NCBI RefSeq assembly: GCF_900099995.1
Contig: NZ_FNCZ01000005.1
Location: 23,396 to 87,395, forward strand
Source: Winogradskyella thalassocola
Lineage (GTDB): Bacteria; Bacteroidota; Bacteroidia; Flavobacteriales; Flavobacteriaceae
Direction of reading: 5' to 3'
DNA: 64,000 nt
Shown here in pieces: positions 17,712 through 26,400 of this stretch; within the stretch, counting starts at the first letter, position 1, and each line of letters starts with the position of its first letter. The translations under genes and the position numbers were made by a program. A model generated the notes under the pieces. That model saw only the letters and a program-made list of their open reading frames with translations, searched no databases and was not told the DNA's origin.

Positions 17712-18851
17712 TTGAAAGAAACCATTTCTCTACTACATCCTTTTTCAGCTAAATCCGTGGGTTTAAAACCTACAGATTTATACTACTTTCATAGTAAGCC
17801 ACATGAAAATGCTTTGCGTGGTTTACAAAGAAAAGGCTATGGTGTCGCAATAGATTATTTTACGAGTTCATTTTTTCCTTATGCTAAAACGATAAAAGGT
17901 GTTAAAAAACGTTTTTGGCCTGTCAGTTGGCCTATATTAAAAAAGCGACATGCTTGGAAAAAACAACATTCAATATTTAATTATTTATACACTAGTGTTA
18001 TGCCTTCAACACTTACGATTATAAATATGTCAGGACACGGCAGTGCCTACTGTTTTAATTTAGCAGCTTTATTAAAAAAGCAAAATAAACCGTATATCGC
18101 TATGATAGGAGGTATGCACATGGGAAACTCAAAAGACGTTTTAAATTATTATAACAATGCCAATCACATTATTGTACATACACAGGTTCAAAAAGATATT
18201 TTAAAACAAACTAATGGATTTAGGGATTTAGAAATAAAAGTGATGCCATTAGGTGTGGATACGAGCTTGTTTAAACCCCGGTTTAACGTAAAAGAAAAAT
18301 CTAGCTTGTTATATGTGGGACGTATTTCACGATTAAAGCAAATAGAGTGTGCCATAGATTCACTCGTGTATCTGAATAAAAAAGGAGTAACGGGAGTAAA
18401 CTTGACTATTATAGGTCCTATAAGTGATACTGAATATCATAAAGAATTACAAGAAAAAGTACGAAGCCTAGGATTAGAATCTCAAATACATTTTAAAGGT
18501 CCACTAAAACAGGAGAATTTAATACCTTATTATCAAAGCGCCACATTACTTTTAATGCCTAGCAAACATGAGTCTTTCGGTATGGTTATGGTCGAAGCTA
18601 TGGGATGTGGTACACCTGTAGTAGCTTTTCGAGGCTCAGGTGGCCCAGATGAAATTGTGACTAATAACGTTACAGGAGTATTGTGCGAGGACGTTAATTA
18701 TAGTCAACAGGTTTATAATTTATTAGTAAATAAGAAAGTATTAGATGACATGAGTCGTAGTGCGGTGTTAGACGTTATGCAGCATTGGAGTTTAGATTAT
18801 ACCGCCCATTGCTTAGAGGATTCAGTTAAATTTGCATTAGAAAAATTTTAA
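17712..18851 (+). CDS. Family 4 glycosyltransferase (TTG start)
   Basis: This 379-residue GT-B protein has the C-terminal donor domain of retaining GT4 enzymes: LLYVGRISRLKQIECAIDSL (about 199-218), a basic Lys209 for phosphate binding, and the E-x7-E motif (Glu287 and Glu295 in ESFGMVMVE) followed by GTPVVAFRGSGGPDEIV. The GGMHMG segment near 133 belongs to the N-terminal acceptor domain. A TTG at 17712, one base after the upstream stop, is the best start. Confidence 0.88.
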   Translation: MKETISLLHPFSAKSVGLKPTDLYYFHSKPHENALRGLQRKGYGVAIDYFTSSFFPYAKTIKGVKKRFWPVSWPILKKRHAWKKQHSIFNYLYTSVMPSTLTIINMSGHGSAYCFNLAALLKKQNKPYIAMIGGMHMGNSKDVLNYYNNANHIIVHTQVQKDILKQTNGFRDLEIKVMPLGVDTSLFKPRFNVKEKSSLLYVGRISRLKQIECAIDSLVYLNKKGVTGVNLTIIGPISDTEYHKELQEKVRSLGLESQIHFKGPLKQENLIPYYQSATLLLMPSKHESFGMVMVEAMGCGTPVVAFRGSGGPDEIVTNNVTGVLCEDVNYSQQVYNLLVNKKVLDDMSRSAVLDVMQHWSLDYTAHCLEDSVKFALEKF

Positions 18852-19985
18852 ATGAAACCAAGATATACTGTAATAATATATACTCCACAAGATTTAAATC
18901 ATTCGTCATATATGCAAACAGGCTTATTTGAACTTGAAAATATGGGATTGATAAGGTGTGAATTAAAAATTGATATTTCCAAGAAGGTAGGACGGATAAG
19001 TACAGAAACGGGTAAGTCGTTAATTAGTAATCACCCACAACAAAAAACGTCTTTTTATAAACTTATTGATCACTACTTGAGTAAAGAGTTTTTTTTTGCA
19101 GGGGATTTGTATGATATTTCGCATTTTTTTTCACAATATGCATTAGAAAATTGTGATTTTATTTTTAAGAGGAATTATGTGTCGAAAGATATCGATTGCT
19201 TGGAATCTGAATTTAAAAATAAGATTTACCCAATGGGCTTGACTTTGGGAGTTCAAGGTTCAAGTCGGAAGTTTTGGGGGCTTCTAAAATTATCATATTT
19301 TTTTGCTAATTTGAATCTGAAGCTGAAGTTAGATAGGAATTTGATTAAAAGAATTCGAAATGTTATAAGCCATACTTCTCGCCATATCGAATACGTTACC
19401 CGCGGAAGGTCAATTGATTTATTAGAAAAAACACCTGAATCAACAGAATTGAATGTGTTTTATCAAGTTCGTTGTTTCCCACAAATACATGATGAAAATG
19501 TTAAAATTATTCATAGAGAGAGAAGCTCATTAATTAGATTATTAAAAAATCAATTAAATGATTTTTATTTGGGAGGTATTGTGCCAGGAGAAATTTCTAA
19601 TACTTATTACAAAGATTGTTTAACCACCTTACCAACAGACCCTGTCTCCTATATTGCACAAATCAAGAAATCTAGTATCTGTATTTATACCAAAGGACTT
19701 CAAAATTCACCTGCTCGAAAATTGTCAGAATATTTATCACAAGGAAAATGCATAGTCGCAGAAAGATTTGAAACCGAGTTACCTGTGCCTTTAGAGAATG
19801 GAAAAAATATAATTTATTTTGATTCTCCAGAACATTGTGTTGAAATATGTAAGGAATTATTGAAGAATCCAAAAAAAGTAAAACTTCTTTCTAAAAATGC
19901 CAGAGTTTATTTTGAAACCCATGTACACCCTGTTAAAAATGTAAAGCGTATTTTGGAACTTATGTTAAACCATAAAATAAATTAA
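18852..19985 (+). CDS. Putative GT-B glycosyltransferase, unclassified
   Basis: This 377-residue protein follows the previous gene with no gap. I do not recognise the family with confidence. The C-terminal 120 residues look like a degenerate GT-B donor domain: ICIYTKGLQNSPARKLSEYL then GKCIVAERFETELP, GKNIIYFDSPEHCVEICKEL and a final helix. This is the order seen in group-1-like glycosyltransferases, but no E-x7-E motif is evident. The N-terminal 200 residues have no motif I know. Operon position supports a role in glycan synthesis. Confidence 0.6.
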   Translation: MKPRYTVIIYTPQDLNHSSYMQTGLFELENMGLIRCELKIDISKKVGRISTETGKSLISNHPQQKTSFYKLIDHYLSKEFFFAGDLYDISHFFSQYALENCDFIFKRNYVSKDIDCLESEFKNKIYPMGLTLGVQGSSRKFWGLLKLSYFFANLNLKLKLDRNLIKRIRNVISHTSRHIEYVTRGRSIDLLEKTPESTELNVFYQVRCFPQIHDENVKIIHRERSSLIRLLKNQLNDFYLGGIVPGEISNTYYKDCLTTLPTDPVSYIAQIKKSSICIYTKGLQNSPARKLSEYLSQGKCIVAERFETELPVPLENGKNIIYFDSPEHCVEICKELLKNPKKVKLLSKNARVYFETHVHPVKNVKRILELMLNHKIN

Positions 19986-19988
19986 CTA

Positions 19989-21023
19989 TTGGGTCATACG
20001 CTATTTATACATCACAGATCTAAGCACCATGCTAAAAACTCGGGTTATAGTAGATTGGTAGATTACTATAAAGGTTCTGCCTCGGTAAATGGAGATCAAA
20101 ATTTACCATTTATAGCGGCAAAACAATGGGCTAAAATGGCTAAAAAGCAAGCCGGTTTATATGATGCAGGAAGCGTTTTTAAAGAATATGCGCTCTATAA
20201 ATCATTAAAAAACAGAGATAAACAAGAGCCTACGACTGTTCATTATTTAAATGGTGAACGCGATATTCGATACATTGTGCGGTATGGAAGCGTATTTAAA
20301 AACACTAGATTTTGTGCAACGTTTCATAAACCACCAAAAACTTTAGACACTCTAATTCATAATACTAATTATATAGGTCGTTTAGATGGTGCTGTTTGTG
20401 TTGGGGAAAATCAGGTCAATTATATAAAAGAGCGTTTTAAAATCCCCAAAGTAAAGTACATATCTCATGGAGTAGATAGTCAGTTTTTTGTACCTGCATT
20501 GCATAAAGCGTATAAACAACCTATATTATTATTTGTCGGACAGCACATGCGCGATTTTGAGGCTTTAAATTATTGTGTGCCTAAATTGTCAGAAGCAATT
20601 CCGGATTTAAAAGTACATGTGGTTATTCATAAGGCTTATGTGAATAAAATACGACCACATCGCTGTATTAAGGTCTTTAGTGGTATTAATGATGATATGC
20701 TATTAGAAAAGTACCAAGAAGCTACTGCTTTATTTTTGCCTTTACTAGATAGTACTGCTTGTAATTCTATTTTAGAAGGTTTGGCTTGCGGATTACCAAT
20801 TATAACGACAGATGTTGGTGGGAATTCGGGATACTTAAAAAGCACAGATGCTGTATTAACAAAATTGGGTGATTATGATGATTTAATAGAGCGCACTATA
20901 AAAATTGTTTTAAATGAAAGTCTATTAGAAACAATGCGTAAAAAAAGTAGAATGAAGGGGGAAGCCTTAGATTGGAAATTTGTAGCCAGTGACGTAAATG
21001 ATTTTCATGCGTCTTTATTTTAA
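19989..21023 (+). CDS. Family 4 glycosyltransferase (TTG start)
   Basis: This 344-residue GT-B protein has FCATFHKPPKTL (about 102-113) in the acceptor domain, YISHGVDSQFFVP (about 157-169) in the linker, and the donor motif ACNSILEGLACGLPIITTDVGG (about 254-275). The first Glu of E-x7-E is replaced, as also happens in some active GT4 enzymes. The TTG at 19989 lies 3 bp after the upstream stop. Confidence 0.84.
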   Translation: MGHTLFIHHRSKHHAKNSGYSRLVDYYKGSASVNGDQNLPFIAAKQWAKMAKKQAGLYDAGSVFKEYALYKSLKNRDKQEPTTVHYLNGERDIRYIVRYGSVFKNTRFCATFHKPPKTLDTLIHNTNYIGRLDGAVCVGENQVNYIKERFKIPKVKYISHGVDSQFFVPALHKAYKQPILLFVGQHMRDFEALNYCVPKLSEAIPDLKVHVVIHKAYVNKIRPHRCIKVFSGINDDMLLEKYQEATALFLPLLDSTACNSILEGLACGLPIITTDVGGNSGYLKSTDAVLTKLGDYDDLIERTIKIVLNESLLETMRKKSRMKGEALDWKFVASDVNDFHASLF

Positions 21024-21074
21024 ATACATAAAAGTAAATGTCTCTTGTTTTTTTATAATTTATAAAATTAGTTT

Positions 21075-22289
21075 TTGAAACCACCATTTAAAATCGCTAT
21101 ATACACAGGTCTTATTCCGAATACGACGTTTATAGAAACGCTCATTGCTGGAGTGGCTAAAGAGCATGAGGTTTTACTTTTTGGTACCGTTAAAAAAAAG
21201 ACCAGTTATCCTTCTAAGCGTATTAAAATTATAGATACGCCCACGTCGTTATACAGAAATATACCGTTGACACTTTGGAGAACCCTAAAGTTGGGTGTTC
21301 AGCATCCTAAACGGTTATCATTGGCTATAAAAGAAGCGAAAACCTATCCTACATTGTATACCAAATGGCTTCGGTTTTCACGTTTTGTGCCAGTGTTATT
21401 ACACGCTCCAGATATATTTCATTTGCAATGGACAAGCCGTATAGACCGTTGGTTGTTTTTAAAATCGGCATATCCATGTCATATTGTAGTAAGTTTGTTA
21501 GGATCGCAAGCTGCTATTTTACCTTATATAGACCCAGAGGTGTTTAAGCGTTATCAACGCTGTCTTCCTAAAGTAGATGCTATACATTCCATTTCTGAAC
21601 ATTTAGGGCGTCAAGCAGCAAATTTTAATGTCCGTGCAGAGCGCGTTCATGTGATTTCTACTCCTATTTCGACGGCTGCTTTTTCCTACTATAAGCCTTT
21701 TATAAAACGGGGTGTTAAACCATTTCGGTTGGTATCTGTAGGACGACATCATTGGGTAAAAGGTTATCGTTATGGGATACAAGCGGTACATCAGCTTATT
21801 CAGTCTGGCGTAGACGTTAATTACACGATAATTGCTGCAGGGAACATTCCGGAAGATCTTTTATTTCAGGTCAACCAATTGGGATTACAAGATTATATAA
21901 CCTTTAAGCCAGGTTTACCTCAAGAGGCATTGTTTGAGCACTTACAAACATATGATGCTTTGCTATTGCCAAGCTTAAGTGAAGGTATTGCCAATGTGGT
22001 ACTGGAAGTCATGGCTATAGGTCTGCCTGTGATTTCTTCAAATTGTGGAGGTATGGCCGAGGTTGTGATTCCCTACAAAACAGGATGGTTGGTACCTGTT
22101 AGAGATGCTAAAGCCCTTGCTGATGCTGTTATTGATTGTATGCAAGTTGACGTTGAAGATAAGCGTAAAATTATACAACAGGCTTATGATTTGGTAAATG
22201 CTAATTATCATGAAGCACATAGTATTGCACAGATGCTGCAACTTTATGATGAGGTAGTTGGGAGTGATGTTGAAGTGAATAAAGTGTAA
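21075..22289 (+). CDS. Family 4 glycosyltransferase, first of a tandem pair
   Basis: This 404-residue GT-B enzyme has FKIAIYTGLIPNTTFIETLI at the N-terminus, LVSVGRHHWVKGYRYGIQAV (about 219-238) and E-x7-E in EGIANVVLEVMAIGLP. Its neighbour at 22536 is clearly a paralogue: the same opening (PSTTFIEHLIKGV), WVKGY segment and MAEVVIP-TGWLVPVRD block. The start is TTG at 21075. The stop lies inside a period-7 array (AGT at 22283, 22290, 22297), so the repeat encodes the last residues. Confidence 0.87.
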   Translation: MKPPFKIAIYTGLIPNTTFIETLIAGVAKEHEVLLFGTVKKKTSYPSKRIKIIDTPTSLYRNIPLTLWRTLKLGVQHPKRLSLAIKEAKTYPTLYTKWLRFSRFVPVLLHAPDIFHLQWTSRIDRWLFLKSAYPCHIVVSLLGSQAAILPYIDPEVFKRYQRCLPKVDAIHSISEHLGRQAANFNVRAERVHVISTPISTAAFSYYKPFIKRGVKPFRLVSVGRHHWVKGYRYGIQAVHQLIQSGVDVNYTIIAAGNIPEDLLFQVNQLGLQDYITFKPGLPQEALFEHLQTYDALLLPSLSEGIANVVLEVMAIGLPVISSNCGGMAEVVIPYKTGWLVPVRDAKALADAVIDCMQVDVEDKRKIIQQAYDLVNANYHEAHSIAQMLQLYDEVVGSDVEVNKV

Positions 22290-22415
22290 AGTTTGAAGTG
22301 GGAAATGGGAAATTGAATTTGAACTCGAATTTGAGGTTGAATTTGAAGAAGAACCCTTTCGCCTTTGTTTTCTTTAAGGGAAAACAAATCCACTTTCACT
22401 TGAAAAAAGGGAAGG
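22283..22415 (+). repeat. Composite repeat module B
   Basis: A period-7 array (AGT at 22283, 22290, 22297, then AAT at 22304 and 22311) runs into seven hexamers (GAATTT, GAACTC, GAATTT, GAGGTT, GAATTT, GAAGAA, GAACCC; 22315-22356). TTTCGCCTTTG follows, then TGTTTTC/GGAAAACA and a pyrimidine/purine hairpin ending AAAAGGGAAGG. It belongs to the same family as module A. A weaker period-7 tract (GAGATAG, GGAATAG, GAGTTAG, GGAATAC) is visible near 22438-22465. Confidence 0.75.
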
Positions 22416-22535
22416 ATCTAGAATGATAGGATTTAATAGAGATAGGGAATAGGAGTTAGGGAATACGTGTATGTGCTCTTGTGTTTATAACTTACCTTTG
22501 TCAGTGTCATAGTTATTTGAACTAATTACAAAATT

Positions 22536-23729
22536 ATGGGCAAACGTCTTAAAATTGCTGTTTTTTCAGGAACCATTCCGAGCACTACTTTTATTGAGCA
22601 TTTAATAAAAGGAGTATCTCAAACACATAAGGTGTTACTGTTTGGTGTGCAAACTAAGCCTGTAGCTTATGAATCTGAACACATTAAGGTTTATGATACA
22701 CCAAAATCCCATGTAAAGAATGCCGTTGTAAGTAGTTATAGATTACTGCAGTTGGTTCTTAAATCTCCAAAAGATGCGGTAAAATTATACCGACATACAT
22801 CTCAATTTAAAAAGCGCTATGAGCGATGGGTTTGGTTTACTAAAGTCTTGCCTATAATACTGCACAAACCTGATGTATTTCATATTCAATGGGCTAAAGA
22901 TGTGGCATTTTATACGGTATTACAGGATGCATTTGGTATTCCTATTGTAGTGAGTTTACGTGGAGCTCATATTAATTATACACCTATAGTAGATTTGAGT
23001 ACGGCAATAATTTACAAGCAAGAATTCCCTAAAATAAAAGCTTTTCATGCCGTTTCTAAGGCTATTGGTGAAGAGGTAAAACTTTATGGAGCTAAAGCCC
23101 CTAGTATCCATACTATTCATTCTCCGATTCCGCCTTTCTTTTTTGATCATTATAGGGCTTGCGAAACAGTACAAGATAAAACTATACGCTTGGTTTCCGT
23201 TGGACGTTTTCATTGGGTTAAGGGTTATGAGACAGCACTAGATGCTGTAGCGCTATTAAAAAATAAAGGCTATAATATTCACTATACTATTGTTGGGCCA
23301 GATGAGTTTACTGAAGCCTTATTATTTCAATGCCATCAGCTCAACCTAGTAGATAACGTTGCTTTGGTTGGAGCTATGCCTCAAACAGAACTAATTTCGT
23401 TTTTACGACAATTTCACGGTATGTTATTGCCTAGTTTAAAAGAGGGTATTGCTAATGTGGTATTAGAAGCTATGGCTGTGGGCTTACCTGTGGTGTCTAC
23501 CGATTGTGGTGGTATGGCAGAAGTTGTGATTCCTAATGAGACGGGATGGTTGGTGCCTGTAAGAGATTCCGAAGCTATGGCTGATGCTGTGATAGCTTTG
23601 AGTGAAACGTCAGAATTAGAATTGCATGCGATAACGAAACGCGCCCATGAGTTGGTTAAGCGTGAATTTAATGCAGAGGATAGTATTGCCCAGTTTGTGA
23701 GGTTGTATGAAGGGGTAGTGGGTGGTTGA
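22536..23729 (+). CDS. Family 4 glycosyltransferase, second of a tandem pair
   Basis: This 397-residue protein is a paralogue of the protein at 21075, with KIAVFSGTIPSTTFIEHLI, SVGRFHWVKGYETALDAV (about 210-227) and E-x7-E in EGIANVVLEAMAVGLP, then CGGMAEVVIPNETGWLVPVRD. The upstream 246-bp gap holds repeat module B, and module C begins at its stop codon. The gene is therefore bracketed by two related modules, as expected of a duplicated gene-plus-module unit. Confidence 0.88.
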   Translation: MGKRLKIAVFSGTIPSTTFIEHLIKGVSQTHKVLLFGVQTKPVAYESEHIKVYDTPKSHVKNAVVSSYRLLQLVLKSPKDAVKLYRHTSQFKKRYERWVWFTKVLPIILHKPDVFHIQWAKDVAFYTVLQDAFGIPIVVSLRGAHINYTPIVDLSTAIIYKQEFPKIKAFHAVSKAIGEEVKLYGAKAPSIHTIHSPIPPFFFDHYRACETVQDKTIRLVSVGRFHWVKGYETALDAVALLKNKGYNIHYTIVGPDEFTEALLFQCHQLNLVDNVALVGAMPQTELISFLRQFHGMLLPSLKEGIANVVLEAMAVGLPVVSTDCGGMAEVVIPNETGWLVPVRDSEAMADAVIALSETSELELHAITKRAHELVKREFNAEDSIAQFVRLYEGVVGG

Positions 23730-23893
23730 AACTGAACTCGAAGTTGAAACTGAACTCGAACTCGAACTCGAAGTTGAAGTTGAACTCGAAGTTGAAGTTG
23801 AAGTTGAAGTTGAAGTTTAAACTGAAGCTGAATTTGAAGAAAACCCTTTCGACTTTGAATTTTTTGATGAAATCAAATTTCCCTTCCTTTGAA
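23728..23893 (+). repeat. Composite repeat module C (19-unit hexamer array)
   Basis: From 23728 to 23841 there are 19 consecutive six-base units, almost all GAA followed by ACT, CTC, GTT, GCT or TTT; one reads TAAACT. The array begins two bases before the end of the glycosyltransferase stop codon. It leads into AACCCTTTCGACTTTGAA (from about 23841) and a degraded double hairpin, as in modules A, B and D. The array is translatable as Lys/Leu-rich peptide but is not a gene. Confidence 0.8.
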
Positions 23894-23921
23894 ATTATTA
23901 TATTCGTCGTGCTATTACACT

Positions 23922-25316
23922 ATGAAAACAATCACCACACCAATAATCCCTGTTACACCCACTTATGCTAAGGTAGAAGCACCTCATGAACTGCATTTGG
24001 AAGCCATCTGTGTTTTTGCGGCTATCGGTTTTTTTTTAGATACAGATACCTATTGGAAAGATGAGGTAGTGTTACGACCTGGATGTCAATATACCATTTC
24101 AGATGATGGTTATCTCTTAGAGAGTATTCCTTGGTTTGAATGGCACTATACGCCTGATAAAACCCGTGATTTTGACGCGACTTTACATGAATTTACTACG
24201 CTGTTCGAATCCATTATAGAAGAACAAACGGTTGGTAAAAAGGTGATTTTACCCTTGTCTGGTGGTTTAGATAGTAGAACACAGGCTGTAGCCTTACAAC
24301 ATTTAAAAGCATCTGTGAATAGTTATAGTTATGATTTTCAGGGAGGTTATAAAGAAACTCAGATAGCAAAAGCTATTGCTAAAGTTTGTGATTTCGATTT
24401 TACAGCCTATTCCATTCCAAACGGTTATTTATGGGATGTGATAGATGATTTAGCAACATTGAATCGATGTGAGTCTGATTTTACCGCGCCACGGCAAATG
24501 GCAATAGTTGATGAATTTGATACTATGGGTGAGGTATTTTCATTAGGCCATTGGGGAGATGTGTTGTTTGATGATATGGGAGTTAGAGATGATTTACCAT
24601 TAAAGGAACAGGTAAATGTCCTTCATAAAAAACTAATTAAAAAAGGAGGACGCGATTTAGCCGTACAACTTTGGACGCATTGGAATTTAGAAGGCGATTT
24701 TGACTCTTATTTTGAAAGTCGTATTTCTACATTGCTTTCCGCTATAGATATTCCTAACAGTGCTAATGCGCGCATTAGAGCATTTAAAAGCTTATTTTGG
24801 GCACCACGCTGGACATCCGTAAATTTAGCTGTGTTTGCTAGTAAACATCCCGTAACTTTACCGTATTACGATCAACGAATGTGCGAGTTTATTTGTACAG
24901 TTCCAGAAGCTTTTTTAGCCAACCGAGAGTTGCAAATCGCTTATATAAAAAAACGAGCTCCAAAACTAGCCAAAATTACATGGCAAGAGCAAAGACCATT
25001 TAATCTCTATACCTATCCTAAAAATAAGATACCTTATAATTTGCCATACCGTATTACCAATAAAATGGAAAGAGTCTTCCAGGAAATTTTAGGAAAGAAA
25101 TATGTAGAACGAAATTGGGAGCTTCAATTTTTGGGTGTTAGTAATGAAAAGAAATTATATGACTGTTTATCACATAAAAATTTTAGTGATTTTATATCGA
25201 AAGACATTGTAGACGACGCCTATTATGGTCTGCAAACAAAAACGCCTTTAATTTATGCACATCAAGTGAATATGTTGCTGGTCTTGGCTCAATTTAAACG
25301 ATTTAAAAATGAGTAG
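23922..25316 (+). CDS. Asparagine-synthetase-like ATP-dependent amidotransferase
   Basis: From the ATG at 23922 this is 464 residues; a TTG at 23889 would add 11. The ATP-pyrophosphatase loop VILPLSGGLDSRTQAVAL (about residues 107-124) and the downstream FSLGHWGDVLFDDMG region match the C-terminal synthetase domain of AsnB-type enzymes. The N-terminal 100 residues are a shortened remnant of the glutaminase domain with no catalytic Cys2. It cannot use glutamine in the standard way, so ammonia or another nucleophile, or only carboxyl adenylation, is possible. In a polysaccharide locus, amidation of a uronic acid is a reasonable but unproven role. Confidence 0.78.
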   Translation: MKTITTPIIPVTPTYAKVEAPHELHLEAICVFAAIGFFLDTDTYWKDEVVLRPGCQYTISDDGYLLESIPWFEWHYTPDKTRDFDATLHEFTTLFESIIEEQTVGKKVILPLSGGLDSRTQAVALQHLKASVNSYSYDFQGGYKETQIAKAIAKVCDFDFTAYSIPNGYLWDVIDDLATLNRCESDFTAPRQMAIVDEFDTMGEVFSLGHWGDVLFDDMGVRDDLPLKEQVNVLHKKLIKKGGRDLAVQLWTHWNLEGDFDSYFESRISTLLSAIDIPNSANARIRAFKSLFWAPRWTSVNLAVFASKHPVTLPYYDQRMCEFICTVPEAFLANRELQIAYIKKRAPKLAKITWQEQRPFNLYTYPKNKIPYNLPYRITNKMERVFQEILGKKYVERNWELQFLGVSNEKKLYDCLSHKNFSDFISKDIVDDAYYGLQTKTPLIYAHQVNMLLVLAQFKRFKNE

Positions 25317-26379
25317 ACCCTTACGTATTCTGTTTACTATTCCAAATTTTAAGACGGCTGGTAGTCAATATGTGTTATTAGCATTAATCGCTAGGCTAAA
25401 TAAACATAATTTTAATGTTATAGTAGGTATTGAGAATCATTGGGATGAAGCAAAAAAAGTAATTCCAGAAAGTGATTTGGTAGAACTACCAAAGCTTTTT
25501 AAAGTTTCTAAAATAAGTTTCCTAAAGCAGTATATTAAGGTTCTTAAAAAGAATCAAATAGATTTAGTACATTCTTGGGATTATAAATCGAATTATTTAG
25601 AGCCCTTGGCTTGTAGATTGTCAGGTGTAAAATATTTGTACACAAAAAAAAATAATTCATGGTCTCGCTCTTGGCAATTAAAAAGTCTATTTTCTCATTT
25701 TATTGCCTATGACCAACCTGAAATGAAAAAGCGGTTTTTTTCGAATAAACATTATGCGAATAAAATAAAACTAATTCCACATGGTGTGGATTTATTAAAG
25801 TTTTTTCCATTAGAAAAAACGACAAATTCTACATTTAATTTATGTTATGTTGGAAATGTAAATAGAAATAAAAATCAATTATTTGTATTGAAGGCGATGT
25901 TGAATCTTCCTGATAATATTCATTTAAATTTGTTTGGAAAGAGTGATTCTAATTATAAAAAAGAGTTAGGGTTATTTATTCAGAATAATAATTTAAAACA
26001 TCGTGTGCACTTTCATGGGTTTATTAATCAAGATCATTTGCCCAAAATGTTAAATTACCAGGATGTTTTAATACTGTCCTCTTTTGAAGAAGGGCTGCCA
26101 ATATGTTTACTAGAGGCAATGGCTTGTGGGTTACCTGTATTAAGTTCCGATTCTGGTGGAGGTACTCGTTTTATATTAGAGGAAACAATGAGTGATGCTT
26201 TGTTTTCCCTTGATGACGTAAATGATTTAGTATTAAAATGTAAACGATTATCGTCAGATAGAAAAATTTATGATGATTTTAAAGTGAAAGGGGAAAAGTG
26301 TGTTAAAGATCGTTTTTCTATAGAAAAAGAAGTGTTGAGTTATAATATTTTATACAATAAGGTAATTGCTACGAAGTAG
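25309..26379 (+). CDS. Family 4 glycosyltransferase
   Basis: This 356-residue GT-B protein has FTIPNFKTAGSQYVLLALIA (acceptor-domain glycine turn), LIPHGVDLLKFFP (about 154-166), LCYVGNVNRNKNQ (about 181-193) and donor motif FEEGLPICLLEAMACGLPVL (E-x7-E). It begins inside the previous gene (ATGAGTAG, 8-bp overlap), so coupled translation with the asparagine-synthetase-like protein is likely. Confidence 0.88.
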   Translation: MSRPLRILFTIPNFKTAGSQYVLLALIARLNKHNFNVIVGIENHWDEAKKVIPESDLVELPKLFKVSKISFLKQYIKVLKKNQIDLVHSWDYKSNYLEPLACRLSGVKYLYTKKNNSWSRSWQLKSLFSHFIAYDQPEMKKRFFSNKHYANKIKLIPHGVDLLKFFPLEKTTNSTFNLCYVGNVNRNKNQLFVLKAMLNLPDNIHLNLFGKSDSNYKKELGLFIQNNNLKHRVHFHGFINQDHLPKMLNYQDVLILSSFEEGLPICLLEAMACGLPVLSSDSGGGTRFILEETMSDALFSLDDVNDLVLKCKRLSSDRKIYDDFKVKGEKCVKDRFSIEKEVLSYNILYNKVIATK

Positions 26380-26400
26380 AATTAAGAAAATGATCATTTT

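Noticed and set aside
23726..23971. Open frame of 81 codons encoding Lys/Leu/Asn repeats
   Set aside because: It is the translation of the GAANNN hexamer array and overlaps the start of the asparagine-synthetase-like gene.
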